Positions 35,249-43,496 of a DNA stretch of 64,000 bases are shown in pieces. Under the pieces are notes generated by a model. That model did not search any database, was not told where the DNA came from, and saw only the letters and a program-made list of their open reading frames with translations. Source of the DNA: Fidelibacterota bacterium (GTDB lineage: Bacteria; Fidelibacterota; SORT01); contig JACZYG010000011.1 of NCBI GenBank assembly GCA_022571215.1, positions 1 to 64,000 of the forward strand, read 5' to 3'. Every line of letters starts with the position of its first letter. The stretch's first letter is position 1. Made by a program: the position numbers and the translations under genes.

Positions 35249-36566
35249 AGAGTCCTCTCTTATGGACAAAATAGTTTCTCTCTGCAAGAGACGTGGCTTC
35301 ATATTCCAGGGTTCCGAGATTTACGGCGGGGTCGGTTCGACTTACGATTACGGTCCTCTTGGTGTGGAACTCAAGATGAATATAAAGAACGCCTGGTGGA
35401 CATCAATGACTCACAGGAGTGACATTGTCGGACTCGACGCTGCGATTTTAATGCACCCGAAAGTCTGGGAGGCTTCCGGGCATGTGGATGGTTTCACCGA
35501 TCCGATGATAGATTGCAAACAGTGTAAATCAAGGTTTCGGGAAGATGATCTGTCACAAAAAAATATAGAATCAGGTCAGTGTCCGAAGTGCGGCACAAAA
35601 GATTCGCTTACCGAGGCGAGACAGTTCAATCTAATGTTTAAAACTCATATCGGTCCTGTCGAGGATAGTTCATCTATAGCTTACCTTCGGCCTGAAACTG
35701 CTCAGGGTATTTACGTGAACTTCAAAAACGTTCTTGATACAAGCCGGCAGAAAGTTCCTTTCGGTATCGCTCAAATCGGGAAAGCGTTCAGAAACGAGAT
35801 CACTCCGGGGAATTTCATTTTTCGCACACGTGAATTCGAACAGATGGAGATGCAGTATTTCGTTCATCCCGAAGATGACGAAAAGTATTTTGAAATCTGG
35901 AAAGAGGAACGGCTTAAATGGTATGACGAATTAGGCATCAACAAAGCAAAGCTCCGGCTGCATGAGCATTCGGAAGATGAACTTGCCCATTATGCCAAAA
36001 AAGCGTTCGATATAGAGTATGAATTTCCTTTCGGCTGGAAGGAGTTGGAAGGCATACACAACAGAACCGATTTTGATCTAAAACGCCATATAAAATTCTC
36101 GGGGAAAAAACTCGATTATTTTGATGAGAAAAACAACGAGCGTTTTGTGCCCTACATTATTGAGACATCAGCGGGCGTGGATAGAACCACCCTGACCTGT
36201 TTGGTGGACGCTTATGAGGAAGAGGAAGTCAAGGGTGAGAAAAGAGTTGTGCTAAAATTCAATTCCAAAATTGCGCCAATCAAAGTCGGAATCTTCCCCT
36301 TGGTAAATAAAGACGGTTTACCTGAGATTGCCGAAAAAATATCTAAAGATATAAGCAAAAATTTTGCGATTTTCTATGACAGCAAAGGGGCAATTGGAAG
36401 ACGTTATAGACGTATGGACGAAGCCGGAACCCCATTTGGAATAACCGTGGACTATCAGACTCTTGAAGATGGCACAGTTACGCTCCGTGATAGAGACACG
36501 ATGGCTCAGGATCGTATTCCCGCAGAACGACTGTCCGGCGAATTGACAAAAAAATTCAGCTCATAG
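35229..36566 (+). CDS. glyS: glycyl-tRNA synthetase, alpha2 class II type
   Basis: 445 aa, single-chain homodimeric type. Class II core: RRGFIFQGSEIYGGVGSTYD at the N-terminus, a small Cys4-like insertion (CKQCKS ... CPKCG, residues ~98-125), motif 2 in FGIAQIGKAFRNEITPGNF and FRTREFEQMEMQYF, and an anticodon-binding domain from ~345 to the end. It makes Gly-tRNA in the cytoplasm. Three Met codons (1, 5, 12) can start it; the first overlaps topA by 20 bases, the second by 8 and the third not at all. Confidence 0.95.
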   Translation: MKKKMPKESSLMDKIVSLCKRRGFIFQGSEIYGGVGSTYDYGPLGVELKMNIKNAWWTSMTHRSDIVGLDAAILMHPKVWEASGHVDGFTDPMIDCKQCKSRFREDDLSQKNIESGQCPKCGTKDSLTEARQFNLMFKTHIGPVEDSSSIAYLRPETAQGIYVNFKNVLDTSRQKVPFGIAQIGKAFRNEITPGNFIFRTREFEQMEMQYFVHPEDDEKYFEIWKEERLKWYDELGINKAKLRLHEHSEDELAHYAKKAFDIEYEFPFGWKELEGIHNRTDFDLKRHIKFSGKKLDYFDEKNNERFVPYIIETSAGVDRTTLTCLVDAYEEEEVKGEKRVVLKFNSKIAPIKVGIFPLVNKDGLPEIAEKISKDISKNFAIFYDSKGAIGRRYRRMDEAGTPFGITVDYQTLEDGTVTLRDRDTMAQDRIPAERLSGELTKKFSS

Positions 36567-36682
36567 CTTTTTTATTTGCTTTATGAATAGAATAAATATA
36601 TTATGTATGGCTACTTGAATTGTAATATTATTGATTTACAATTTTTATGACAAAAATATAAAACAGTATTTCTGTTAGAATG

Positions 36683-36709
36683 ACGGATTAATTCCGTTAT
36701 GATGTCATA
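36683..36709. promoter_or_regulatory. two adjacent palindromes upstream of a membrane-protein gene
   Basis: ACGGA-TTAAT-TCCGT (36683-36697) is directly followed by TATGA-TG-TCATA (36698-36709). Both are perfect, 34-60 bp before the ATG at 36743. They may be operators or hairpins in the leader; no regulator is suggested by the neighbours. Confidence 0.35.
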
Positions 36710-36742
36710 AATTAGGCTAAGAAACTCCGAAAGGATTTAGCA

Positions 36743-37282
36743 ATGAGTACCAATGATAAGACGAGCTATCGTCTTATTGCTGCGAGCATATTACTCGGGT
36801 CAGGATTTTTTTATTTTGATTTACAAACCGCTTTGGGAATAGCGGGCGGAATTCCTTATATTGCACTGGTCGCTCTCTCTATTTGGTCACCGGAAAGAAA
36901 GTTCACCAAAATCGTCACTGTTGTCAGTACGATCCTTATCATACTTGGTTTTATTTTATCTCCGGCAGGAAATTTCCAGGTGGCGCTTCTAAACAGATTT
37001 CTTGCAATTTCAGCGCTATGGGTAACAAGTGTTCTATTGCTGATATGGCGGAAAACAGAAGAGGACAGAGCGCAACTAAGTACCGAACTTTCTAATACCA
37101 AAGACGAAATAAATGTTTTAAGCCATTTACTTCCAATTTGCGCCAATTGCAAGAAAATCCGGGACGATGAAGGAAACTGGAATCAGGTCGACGAGTATCT
37201 ACGCGATCACTCGGATTCCCTCATCAGTCATGGCTTATGTCCTGATTGTATTGACGAATTATACCCTGACCTCAATGATTAA
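36743..37282 (+). CDS. four-helix membrane protein with C-terminal Cys-rich module
   Basis: 179 aa. Four transmembrane helices fill residues 10-110; a short coiled coil follows (EEDRAQLSTELSNTKDEINV), and the last ~50 residues are LPICANCKKIRDDEGNWNQV plus HGLCPDCIDELYPDL. This module, with two C-x2-C pairs that probably bind a metal, is known as a short C-terminal or N-terminal piece of PAS/response-regulator signalling proteins. Here it appears without kinase, receiver or output domains. A stand-alone redox or metal sensor is possible but unproven. Confidence 0.55.
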   Translation: MSTNDKTSYRLIAASILLGSGFFYFDLQTALGIAGGIPYIALVALSIWSPERKFTKIVTVVSTILIILGFILSPAGNFQVALLNRFLAISALWVTSVLLLIWRKTEEDRAQLSTELSNTKDEINVLSHLLPICANCKKIRDDEGNWNQVDEYLRDHSDSLISHGLCPDCIDELYPDLND

Positions 37283-37466
37283 ACTATTATTTCCCCTCTC
37301 CTCATCTGGTATATATCAAGACGGGGTGTGTTGACGCAGTATTGACACGGTCAATGTTCCTAAGGAGTCACTAAAAAAAACGAAGACAGACGGCGCAAAG
37401 CCTTACAAGACTGTGGCGCCCGATCTAATCTGTTCCGTTGATATTATAAAAGCTGAATCTATATGA

Positions 37467-37724
37467 TCATGTCTGATTCTGCCGATTCATAAAAAGACCT
37501 ACGACTTTATACCAGATCAGAATTGGAATAAAAAAGAGCATTATCCAGGAAAACAGTACGGTTAGCGCCGATTGATTAACGAAAACCTGCGATTTTAACC
37601 ATTTCCAAATTGAGATATCATAGCTAAAATTGAATACCCAATCTAAAATATTGTAGGAAACGACTGCTAACGCGAATGAAATTCCGAATCTAAGTTTATC
37701 AAATTTTAATTGCCTGCGGGGCAT
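37467..37724 (-). CDS. small two-helix membrane protein, function unknown
   Basis: 85 aa. The N-terminus is basic (MPRRQLKFDKLRFG), followed by two hydrophobic segments (residues ~14-32 and ~52-78). Its ATG overlaps the stop of the ADP-forming acyl-CoA synthetase gene (TAATG), so it is translationally coupled to it. No family is recognised. The gap to the next gene (37283-37466) holds no gene; it has a GC-rich imperfect inverted repeat. Confidence 0.5.
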   Translation of the reverse strand: MPRRQLKFDKLRFGISFALAVVSYNILDWVFNFSYDISIWKWLKSQVFVNQSALTVLFSWIMLFFIPILIWYKVVGLFMNRQNQT

Positions 37725-39841
37725 TACAGTTCCGTCAAAAGAATTCGAGCATCGAGAGCTAATGAGCTTTTGGGTTTAGGTCGCAGGAGGAACGGATTTA
37801 TGTCCATTTCAGCGATCTCTTCAAAATCGCTGACAAATTTCGATAACCGCTGCAGCGAGTCAACCAAAGCATTTTCGTCTATTGCTTTTTCACCCCTGAC
37901 TCCTTTCAGCATCGGATAGCCTCTAATATATCGCACCATATCTTTAGCGGCGACGTCACTCAGAGGTGTGATACCGAATGAAACATCCTTAAGCACTTCA
38001 ACGTGCACGCCGCCGAGACCGAACATCATCAAAGGTCCGAAGCTCGGATTTTGCTGTACGCCCAAAATTGTCTCTATCCCTTCGCTGATATACTCCTGCA
38101 CTAATATCGTGCAATCAGACCATGCGATCTTGGCTTTTCGAGCTTTCAATTTGATCTTTTTGAAAGCCTCCTTCACCTCTTGGTCAGAACGCAAGTCAAG
38201 CATCACACCCCCAATATCTGATTTATGGCTTGCTTTGATGCTGTCTAATTTCAATACAACAGGATAACCGATCTTCTTTGCATTAGACAGAGCCTCCTCT
38301 ACATCAGTGGCGGAAAGCGGTTTTAGAGACTTTATACCGTAAGATTGAAGCACTTCAAAAGATTCTTGAAGGGTCAGAGCTCTTCGTTTCTCTCTCCTTG
38401 CAGCTTTGATAATCTTTTTCACTCTGTCGATATTCGGGTTGAATCGTTTTATCTTCCCTTCCGGTTTATCGAGCCATAACCGTCTTCTTACCATTGCTGA
38501 AAGAGCTTTTGCCGCTGATTCTGGAAATAGATAGACCGGTACGTTGTTGTTTTTTAAAATTTGTATCCCCTCTTCGGCTTCATCTTTAGCCATAAATACC
38601 GACAGTATGGTTTTCTTTGTTCTTTTATTAGCCTTCGCTATCACTCTGGCAACGGCAGGCGCATCTATTGTAAGGGGTGGTATGAAAACGGTAATTATTG
38701 AGCCTAACTCTTTATCTTTAATAAGTACGTTCAGCGCCGCTTCATATCGTTCGGGACCTCCTGTAGCAATTATATCTACCGGATTTGCAACAGCGGCTTC
38801 TATCGGTAATACTTTTTTAAGCTTGGCCTGGGTTTCCTTTGAAAGTTCCGGGACTTCCAATCCGAGCCGCACGCAAGCATCCGTCGCCATTATTGCCGGA
38901 CCTCCGGCGTTACTCAGTATCGCCACTTTGCCGTTCTTCGGAACAGGTTGATTCAGAAAAGCCTTCGAAACGTCAAACATCTCCTCGATGGATGTCACCC
39001 TTATTACTCCGCATTGAGCGAAGAGCGCTCCGGTTGCAACATCAACTCCCGCCAACGCTCCGGTATGGGATATCGTTGCCCTTGCGCCTGCTACTGTTCT
39101 CCCAGCCTTAACGGCGATGATAGGTTTATACCTGCTTACTTGTTTCGCTATTTTTGTAAACCGTTTCGGATTTCCGAAACTTTCTAAATACATCAATATC
39201 ACTTTCACATTTTCGTCGTGTTCCCACTCTTCAAGGAGATCATTCCCCGATATATCAGGCTTATTTCCCATGCTGACGAATTTTGAGATACCGATACCGA
39301 GATTTTTCGCATGGTTCAATATTGACTCGCCTAATGCGCCTGACTGCGACAGAAAACCTATTTTGCCCGGTTCCGGTCTGACTCCCGCAAAACTGGCATT
39401 GAGTTTTACATTCTCATCCGTATTTATGACTCCCATGCAATTGGGACCGACCATCCGCATATTGTACTTTCGGACAAGTTTCATCAGTTTCTCTTCAAGC
39501 AGGATTCCTGCACCGCCCATCTCTCTGAACCCCGCCGTAATGATTACTAATCCTTTCACTCCCTTCTTGCCGCAATCGTTCACTACCTTCAGGACACCAT
39601 TCGCAGGGATAGCTATGACAGCGAGGTCTACCTTATCCTTCACGTCCAATATTGAGCTATAGGCTTTGATGCTGTGAATATGATCCGCTTTGGGATTTAC
39701 CGGAAACAGTTTTCCATTAAATCCGGATAAAATGAGGTTGTTCAGTATTTCCCAACCGAGCGATTTTTTCCTGCTTGAAGCGCCGATAACGGCTACAGAT
39801 TTGGGTCGAAATATCCCATCAAGTTTCCCCTTTTTACTCAA
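37724..39841 (-). CDS. acyl-CoA synthetase (NDP-forming), fused alpha and beta subunits
   Basis: 705 aa. Order: CoA-binding domain (KSVAVIGASSRKKSLGWEI, ~10-135), Succ_CoA_lig-like domains (VSMGNKPDISGNDLLEEWE; phospho-His region TISHTGALAG) and an ATP-grasp_5 domain in the last ~230 residues (GYPVVLKLDSIKASHKSDIG). It interconverts acyl-CoA (acetyl-CoA or related) plus ADP and phosphate with acid, CoA and ATP. The fusion makes it a single-chain ACD. It supports energy gain from acetyl-CoA, e.g. during peptide fermentation, which suits the protease-rich neighbourhood; the direction in vivo is inference. Confidence 0.92.
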   Translation of the reverse strand: MSKKGKLDGIFRPKSVAVIGASSRKKSLGWEILNNLILSGFNGKLFPVNPKADHIHSIKAYSSILDVKDKVDLAVIAIPANGVLKVVNDCGKKGVKGLVIITAGFREMGGAGILLEEKLMKLVRKYNMRMVGPNCMGVINTDENVKLNASFAGVRPEPGKIGFLSQSGALGESILNHAKNLGIGISKFVSMGNKPDISGNDLLEEWEHDENVKVILMYLESFGNPKRFTKIAKQVSRYKPIIAVKAGRTVAGARATISHTGALAGVDVATGALFAQCGVIRVTSIEEMFDVSKAFLNQPVPKNGKVAILSNAGGPAIMATDACVRLGLEVPELSKETQAKLKKVLPIEAAVANPVDIIATGGPERYEAALNVLIKDKELGSIITVFIPPLTIDAPAVARVIAKANKRTKKTILSVFMAKDEAEEGIQILKNNNVPVYLFPESAAKALSAMVRRRLWLDKPEGKIKRFNPNIDRVKKIIKAARREKRRALTLQESFEVLQSYGIKSLKPLSATDVEEALSNAKKIGYPVVLKLDSIKASHKSDIGGVMLDLRSDQEVKEAFKKIKLKARKAKIAWSDCTILVQEYISEGIETILGVQQNPSFGPLMMFGLGGVHVEVLKDVSFGITPLSDVAAKDMVRYIRGYPMLKGVRGEKAIDENALVDSLQRLSKFVSDFEEIAEMDINPFLLRPKPKSSLALDARILLTEL

Positions 39842-39939
39842 ATCTCCATTCCCCTGGTATTAGTTTATCCGAATTTATCCTTACGACGCTATAACTGCAA
39901 GATATTCGCATTAAATTAAGCTGACAACCCCCTTTAGAC

Positions 39940-39955
39940 TTGATAAGATTATCAA
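39940..39955. promoter_or_regulatory. 16-bp palindrome upstream of the DUF3467 gene
   Basis: Perfect inverted repeat TTGATAA-GA-TTATCAA, about 62 bp before ATG 40017. It is a candidate operator for the DUF3467-GAPDH-like operon; the binding protein is unknown. Confidence 0.45.
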
Positions 39956-40016
39956 TGTTTCATAAGTTACGTTGCTCTTAACAAAGCAATTGAAATACAA
40001 ACACTTTGAGGTTTAA

Positions 40017-40343
40017 ATGAATAAGGATAATAAAGGACGGATCTCGATCGAACTGCCGCAGGAAATCGCTGATGGCGAGTACGCAAATTTAGCATTGATA
40101 ACACATTCACCGGCTGAATTTATCTTTGATTTCTGCAGGGTGGTACCGGGAGCTCCAAAAGCCAAAATCAAGACGAGAGTAATCATAGCTCCGATGCATG
40201 CAAAAGCTTTTCTTGCGGCGCTTCAGGAGAACATCAGACGTTATGAAAAACAATTCGGTGAGATAGTTATGCACAAACCAACAGGCGACGGAGGACCTGA
40301 ATTTCCCCCACCCTCAAGTTCAGAACCTCTCGCTCAGGCTTAA
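40017..40343 (+). CDS. DUF3467 family protein
   Basis: 108 aa. The family is recognised by ADGEYANLALITHSPAEFIF, the middle block RVVPGAPKAKIKTRVIIAP and HAKAFLAALQENIRRYE. The C-terminal tail is Pro/Ser-rich and disordered. DUF3467 members are small, of unknown role, and widespread in Bacteroidota, Deinococcota and relatives. It is followed by the GAPDH-like gene 41 bp downstream and probably shares its transcript. Confidence 0.85.
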   Translation: MNKDNKGRISIELPQEIADGEYANLALITHSPAEFIFDFCRVVPGAPKAKIKTRVIIAPMHAKAFLAALQENIRRYEKQFGEIVMHKPTGDGGPEFPPPSSSEPLAQA

Positions 40344-40384
40344 ATCATTTATCATAAAACAATTAACATTTAAAGGAGAAAGGA

Positions 40385-41389
40385 TTGGCAATAAGAGTAG
40401 CAATAAACGGATTTGGAAGGATTGGAAGGACTTTTTTTCGGGCAGCGAAGCTTAGAAAATCTGATATTGAATTTGTAGCAATAAACGATCGCGCCGATGC
40501 ATTCAGCCTTTCGACCGTTCTCAAATATGATTCCATACATGGCATCTATGACGGTGAAATATCCTATGATGAGGAAAACATCATTGTGGATGGAACAAAA
40601 ATTCCTGTTTACTCTCTCAAGGAAGAAGATGGGCACCTTCCTTGGGGCGAACTCGGAGTAGACGTAGTTATAGAATCAACAGGCATAACTCGAAGTAGAG
40701 ATTTTTTGAATATTCATATTGATTCGGGCGCAAACAAAGTTTTATTGACCACCCCATGCGCAGATCCTGTAGATGCCACGGTAGTATATGGCGTTAACCA
40801 TGATATACTCACCGGTGAAGAGAAAATTATTCTTAATGCCTCGGGAACAACAAATTCTGCGGCAGTCCTTCTAAAGGTGATGGAAGACAGTTTTGTTATC
40901 AAGGAAGGATTTATAACTACAGTTCATGCTTACACGCTTGATCAGAGCCTTCTCGACTATCCCCACGAGGATATGAGGAGAGCCAGGTCAGCGGCGCTGT
41001 CAATAATTCCGACTACAACGTGGGCTGTTCAGACAGTAGAACAGATAATCCCCAGACTTCGCGGGAAACTCGATGGGATCGCATACAGGGTTCCCGTACC
41101 CGCAGGCTCCATAGTGGATCTTTCGCTTGATCTGGCTACTGACGTGACTGTTGACGATATACACGATGTTATGAAGAGCGCGGCTACAGGTTACTTGAAG
41201 GACGTATTGAAATACGAAGAATCACCTTTAGTCTCCGCTGATATTGTGGGTGATATATCTTCGGCAATATACGATGCTCCTCTTACGAAAGTCTTAAAAC
41301 CGGATTTTGTTAAGATCATCGGCTGGTTCGATAATGAAGCCGGTTATTGCAACCGGGTGGTGGACCTTATAAACTTGCTCTCTTCTTAA
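40385..41389 (+). CDS. GAPDH-like protein lacking the catalytic cysteine
   Basis: 334 aa, full GAPDH length, TTG start with AAAGGAGAAAGG upstream. The NAD-binding domain is normal (VAINGFGRIGRTFFRA), and HAYT keeps the catalytic His (His181). The active-site loop, which is S-x-S-C-T-T-N-C in GAPDH, reads NASGTTNSAA: Gly154 replaces Cys149 and Ser158 replaces Cys153. The Cys-to-His distance (27) is unchanged. Other substrate-site positions also differ: STG is TTW (IIPTTTWAVQTV) and DNEWGYS is DNEAGYC. It cannot form the thioacyl intermediate, so it is unlikely to act as a normal GAPDH. The true enzyme must be encoded elsewhere. A regulatory or NAD-binding role is one possibility. Confidence 0.85.
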   Translation: MAIRVAINGFGRIGRTFFRAAKLRKSDIEFVAINDRADAFSLSTVLKYDSIHGIYDGEISYDEENIIVDGTKIPVYSLKEEDGHLPWGELGVDVVIESTGITRSRDFLNIHIDSGANKVLLTTPCADPVDATVVYGVNHDILTGEEKIILNASGTTNSAAVLLKVMEDSFVIKEGFITTVHAYTLDQSLLDYPHEDMRRARSAALSIIPTTTWAVQTVEQIIPRLRGKLDGIAYRVPVPAGSIVDLSLDLATDVTVDDIHDVMKSAATGYLKDVLKYEESPLVSADIVGDISSAIYDAPLTKVLKPDFVKIIGWFDNEAGYCNRVVDLINLLSS

Positions 41390-41404
41390 TATGATAAACA
41401 AAAT

Positions 41405-41432
41405 AAACCGCAGCTGCCTTCATCTGCGGTTT
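41405..41432. terminator. rho-independent terminator after the GAPDH-like gene
   Basis: Perfect 9-bp stem AAACCGCAG / CTGCGGTTT (41405-41413, 41424-41432) with a 10-base loop. The T-tail on the plus strand is short; A-rich sequence on the other side would also serve the minus strand, where the small membrane gene at 41481 ends. Confidence 0.7.
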
Positions 41433-41480
41433 AATATGTTTCAGTATTCTGAATCTTAAAAATTATAAAGAATTATTGGA

Positions 41481-41651
41481 TTAATCTTTCTTGATTGCTA
41501 TTAGATTCCATAATCCGACTCCCAACGCAAAAAGACCGATTACAGTCCCGAATATTCCAAATCCGGTTTTGTCTCCCCACCAGGTATAAAGAACAAACAA
41601 ACCGCCTAATCCCAATATTATTCCAAAAGCCATGGGGTTTTTTTGAATCAT
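41481..41651 (-). CDS. small two-helix membrane protein (56 aa)
   Basis: 56 aa, preceded by GAGGAAGAGGAA immediately before the ATG. It reads MIQKNPMAFGIILGLGGLFV, then a short polar turn (TWWGDKTGFG) and a second hydrophobic span (FGTVIGLFALGVGLWNLIAI) ending in KKD. This is a better gene than the 82-aa frame in the same place, which lacks a good start and a sensible composition. Function unknown. Confidence 0.65.
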   Translation of the reverse strand: MIQKNPMAFGIILGLGGLFVLYTWWGDKTGFGIFGTVIGLFALGVGLWNLIAIKKD

Positions 41652-41761
41652 TTCCTCTTCCTCGTTTTATAGAATTAATCGATATATAACGTTTTTCCGT
41701 GACGAATATAATATCAATCAAACCGATTCACAAGTAAAATATGGTGGTGTTTATAAAGGAA

Positions 41762-42349
41762 TTAACTTACTTTATTCTCATATTTATAGCTGCCTGACGG
41801 GATTGAGTCCAATCTTGGAGTAATATAACTATCCCAGAGAGAGATAAAACTTTTTGCGATAAAAAGCCCGAGTAGCATCCCACCTAACACATCAGAAGTC
41901 CAATGTACGCCCACATATACTCTTGAAAATGAGATTATCAGCGCAAATGTCAGAAAATACGGTAACCATTTTTTATAATGATACCCGAACCACACAGCCA
42001 TTATCATTGTTCCTGTCGCATGTCCGGAGGGAAATGCGAGTTTTCCGCCACAATTTATCCGCAACACAAGGTCGCTTAGTTCCACGCAGGGCCTGTATTG
42101 CCCGAAAAAAGGTTTCATCAGTCCGCTTGAGATGTAATCGCCTAAGCCGACGGCAAGTATACCACCAAGCATTATAAATTTGGTTTTCTTATCTCCAAAG
42201 ATTATCCCTGCCAAAGCTGCCAGAGCAATAGGTATCCCCCACACATTTTGTTCCGTAATAAACGGCATAAAAACATCAAACACCGGATTGGAGAGAGAAT
42301 AGTTTATAAATCTGAATAGAGTCTGGTCTATTGATTCTATGAAGTACAT
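41762..42349 (-). CDS. PAP2-family phosphatase
   Basis: 195 aa, five to six transmembrane helices. The three-part phosphatase signature is intact: K-x6-R-P in KPFFGQYRP, PSGH in AFPSGHATG, and S-R-x5-H-x3-D in SRVYVGVHWTSD. Members dephosphorylate undecaprenyl pyrophosphate, phosphatidic acid or lipid A-related phosphates; the precise substrate is not visible. Recycling of the undecaprenyl carrier would fit the polysaccharide genes, but the gene is isolated. Confidence 0.9.
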   Translation of the reverse strand: MYFIESIDQTLFRFINYSLSNPVFDVFMPFITEQNVWGIPIALAALAGIIFGDKKTKFIMLGGILAVGLGDYISSGLMKPFFGQYRPCVELSDLVLRINCGGKLAFPSGHATGTMIMAVWFGYHYKKWLPYFLTFALIISFSRVYVGVHWTSDVLGGMLLGLFIAKSFISLWDSYITPRLDSIPSGSYKYENKVS

Positions 42350-42466
42350 TTATTGAGAATGTCTAATTTATTGCGGATAAGAAGTCTCCGATTGTTGATT
42401 TTTTTATAAAATGTGAGAGTAACCTTTGTTCCCTGAATATATCACGTAGAACAGTTGCTTTTAAGA

Positions 42467-42940
42467 CTATTTATCTGAAACAAAATTCTCCGGATTGATA
42501 AGCCAGTGCAAGTTCCAGCCGAACGGGTTCGTATACTCTAAACAGGCTACCGAAGCCGTGCTGAATGCGATCATCGAATCGCTCTCTGTATCTGCCAACA
42601 GGCATGAGGTCAATTTAGCCATGAACGGCAAGTGTCCTACTATCAAGCTGTTTTCATTATTATCCTTCAATTTACCTGCAAAAATTGAGACCGGATCGTT
42701 CGGCTTCAAACCCTCTTTCCCGCTTATCGGAATACCGACTCCTAATTTGCTTCCGACCATCTCCGCCGTTTGTCGGGCTCTTAGTTTTCCGCTATGATAA
42801 ATATGGTCAAGTCGGATTTCCATTGAAGATAATGCGTTTACAATTCGATTAACCTCAGCTTCCCCTCTCGCATTGAGACGCGGTTCTTCGCCATCATATA
42901 TTCCTTCCGCTTCTCCATGTCTCATCAGATATAGTTTCAT
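42467..42940 (-). CDS. sixA: SixA-like histidine phosphatase
   Basis: 157 aa. The histidine phosphatase superfamily signature is YLMRHGEAEG at the N-terminus, with Arg/His of the active site (RHG), DHIYHSGKLRARQTAEMVG and the second catalytic His in LIVGHLPFM. It resembles SixA, which dephosphorylates phospho-His in phosphorelay or PTS proteins. It is 11 bp downstream of the YjbQ-family gene on the same strand. Confidence 0.88.
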   Translation of the reverse strand: MKLYLMRHGEAEGIYDGEEPRLNARGEAEVNRIVNALSSMEIRLDHIYHSGKLRARQTAEMVGSKLGVGIPISGKEGLKPNDPVSIFAGKLKDNNENSLIVGHLPFMAKLTSCLLADTESDSMIAFSTASVACLEYTNPFGWNLHWLINPENFVSDK

Positions 42941-42951
42941 GAACTAATGTC

Positions 42952-43371
42952 TTACTCCCCGATGACTTTGATCAATACTCTCTTCTGCCGCCTTCCATCG
43001 AATTCAGCGTAAAACACCTGTTCCCATGGACCTAAATCCAGCTTGCCGTTTGTTACCGCCACAGTTACCTCTCTTCCCATCAGCTGTCGTTTCAGATGAG
43101 CATCCGCGTTGTCTTCGCCGGTCCTGTTGTGCCTGTACTTACTTACAGGTTCATGAGGCGCGAGCTCCTCAAGCCAGTCGTCGTAATCGTCAAGCAGTCC
43201 TGGCTCATCATCATTTATATATACCGATGCTGTTATATGCATTGCGTTACACAAAACAAGACCTTCCCTGACACCGGATTTGCTCACTATCTCTTCAACC
43301 TGCGGCGTGATATTGATGTATCCTCTTCTTGAGGGGATATTGAAAAGCAGTTTTTCGGTAAGTGATTTCAA
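42952..43371 (-). CDS. YjbQ/UPF0047 family protein
   Basis: 139 aa, typical length. The motif cluster is [55 protein letters not shown] and [13 protein letters not shown], with conserved His residues forming the family's anion/metal-binding site. The E. coli homologue has thiamine-phosphate synthase side activity, but its physiological role is uncertain. It is divergent from the marR gene, with a short shared promoter region. Confidence 0.9.
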   Translation of the reverse strand: MKSLTEKLLFNIPSRRGYINITPQVEEIVSKSGVREGLVLCNAMHITASVYINDDEPGLLDDYDDWLEELAPHEPVSKYRHNRTGEDNADAHLKRQLMGREVTVAVTNGKLDLGPWEQVFYAEFDGRRQKRVLIKVIGE

Positions 43372-43450
43372 AATCTATCCTTATTAATGAGATATATAGG
43401 ATTAATCTAACATTCCATCCCCTAACTCGCAACAGCGTTGAAAATTCTCA

Positions 43451-43489
43451 TTAAGCTTGACTTAATACGAGAATAGTTTATACTTAAAC
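43451..43489 (+). promoter_or_regulatory. promoter of the MarR gene with two palindromes
   Basis: TTGACT (43457-43462), 16-bp spacer, TATACT (43479-43484). The -35 is inside TTAAG-CTTGA-CTTAA (43451-43465) and the -10 inside GTTTA-TACT-TAAAC (43476-43489), both perfect. They look like operator sites of the MarR protein encoded directly downstream. Confidence 0.55.
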
Positions 43490-43496
43490 CACTATT

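Noticed and set aside
41473-41721. 82-codon minus-strand frame
   Set aside because: Shadow of the better 56-aa membrane protein on the same strand in another frame.
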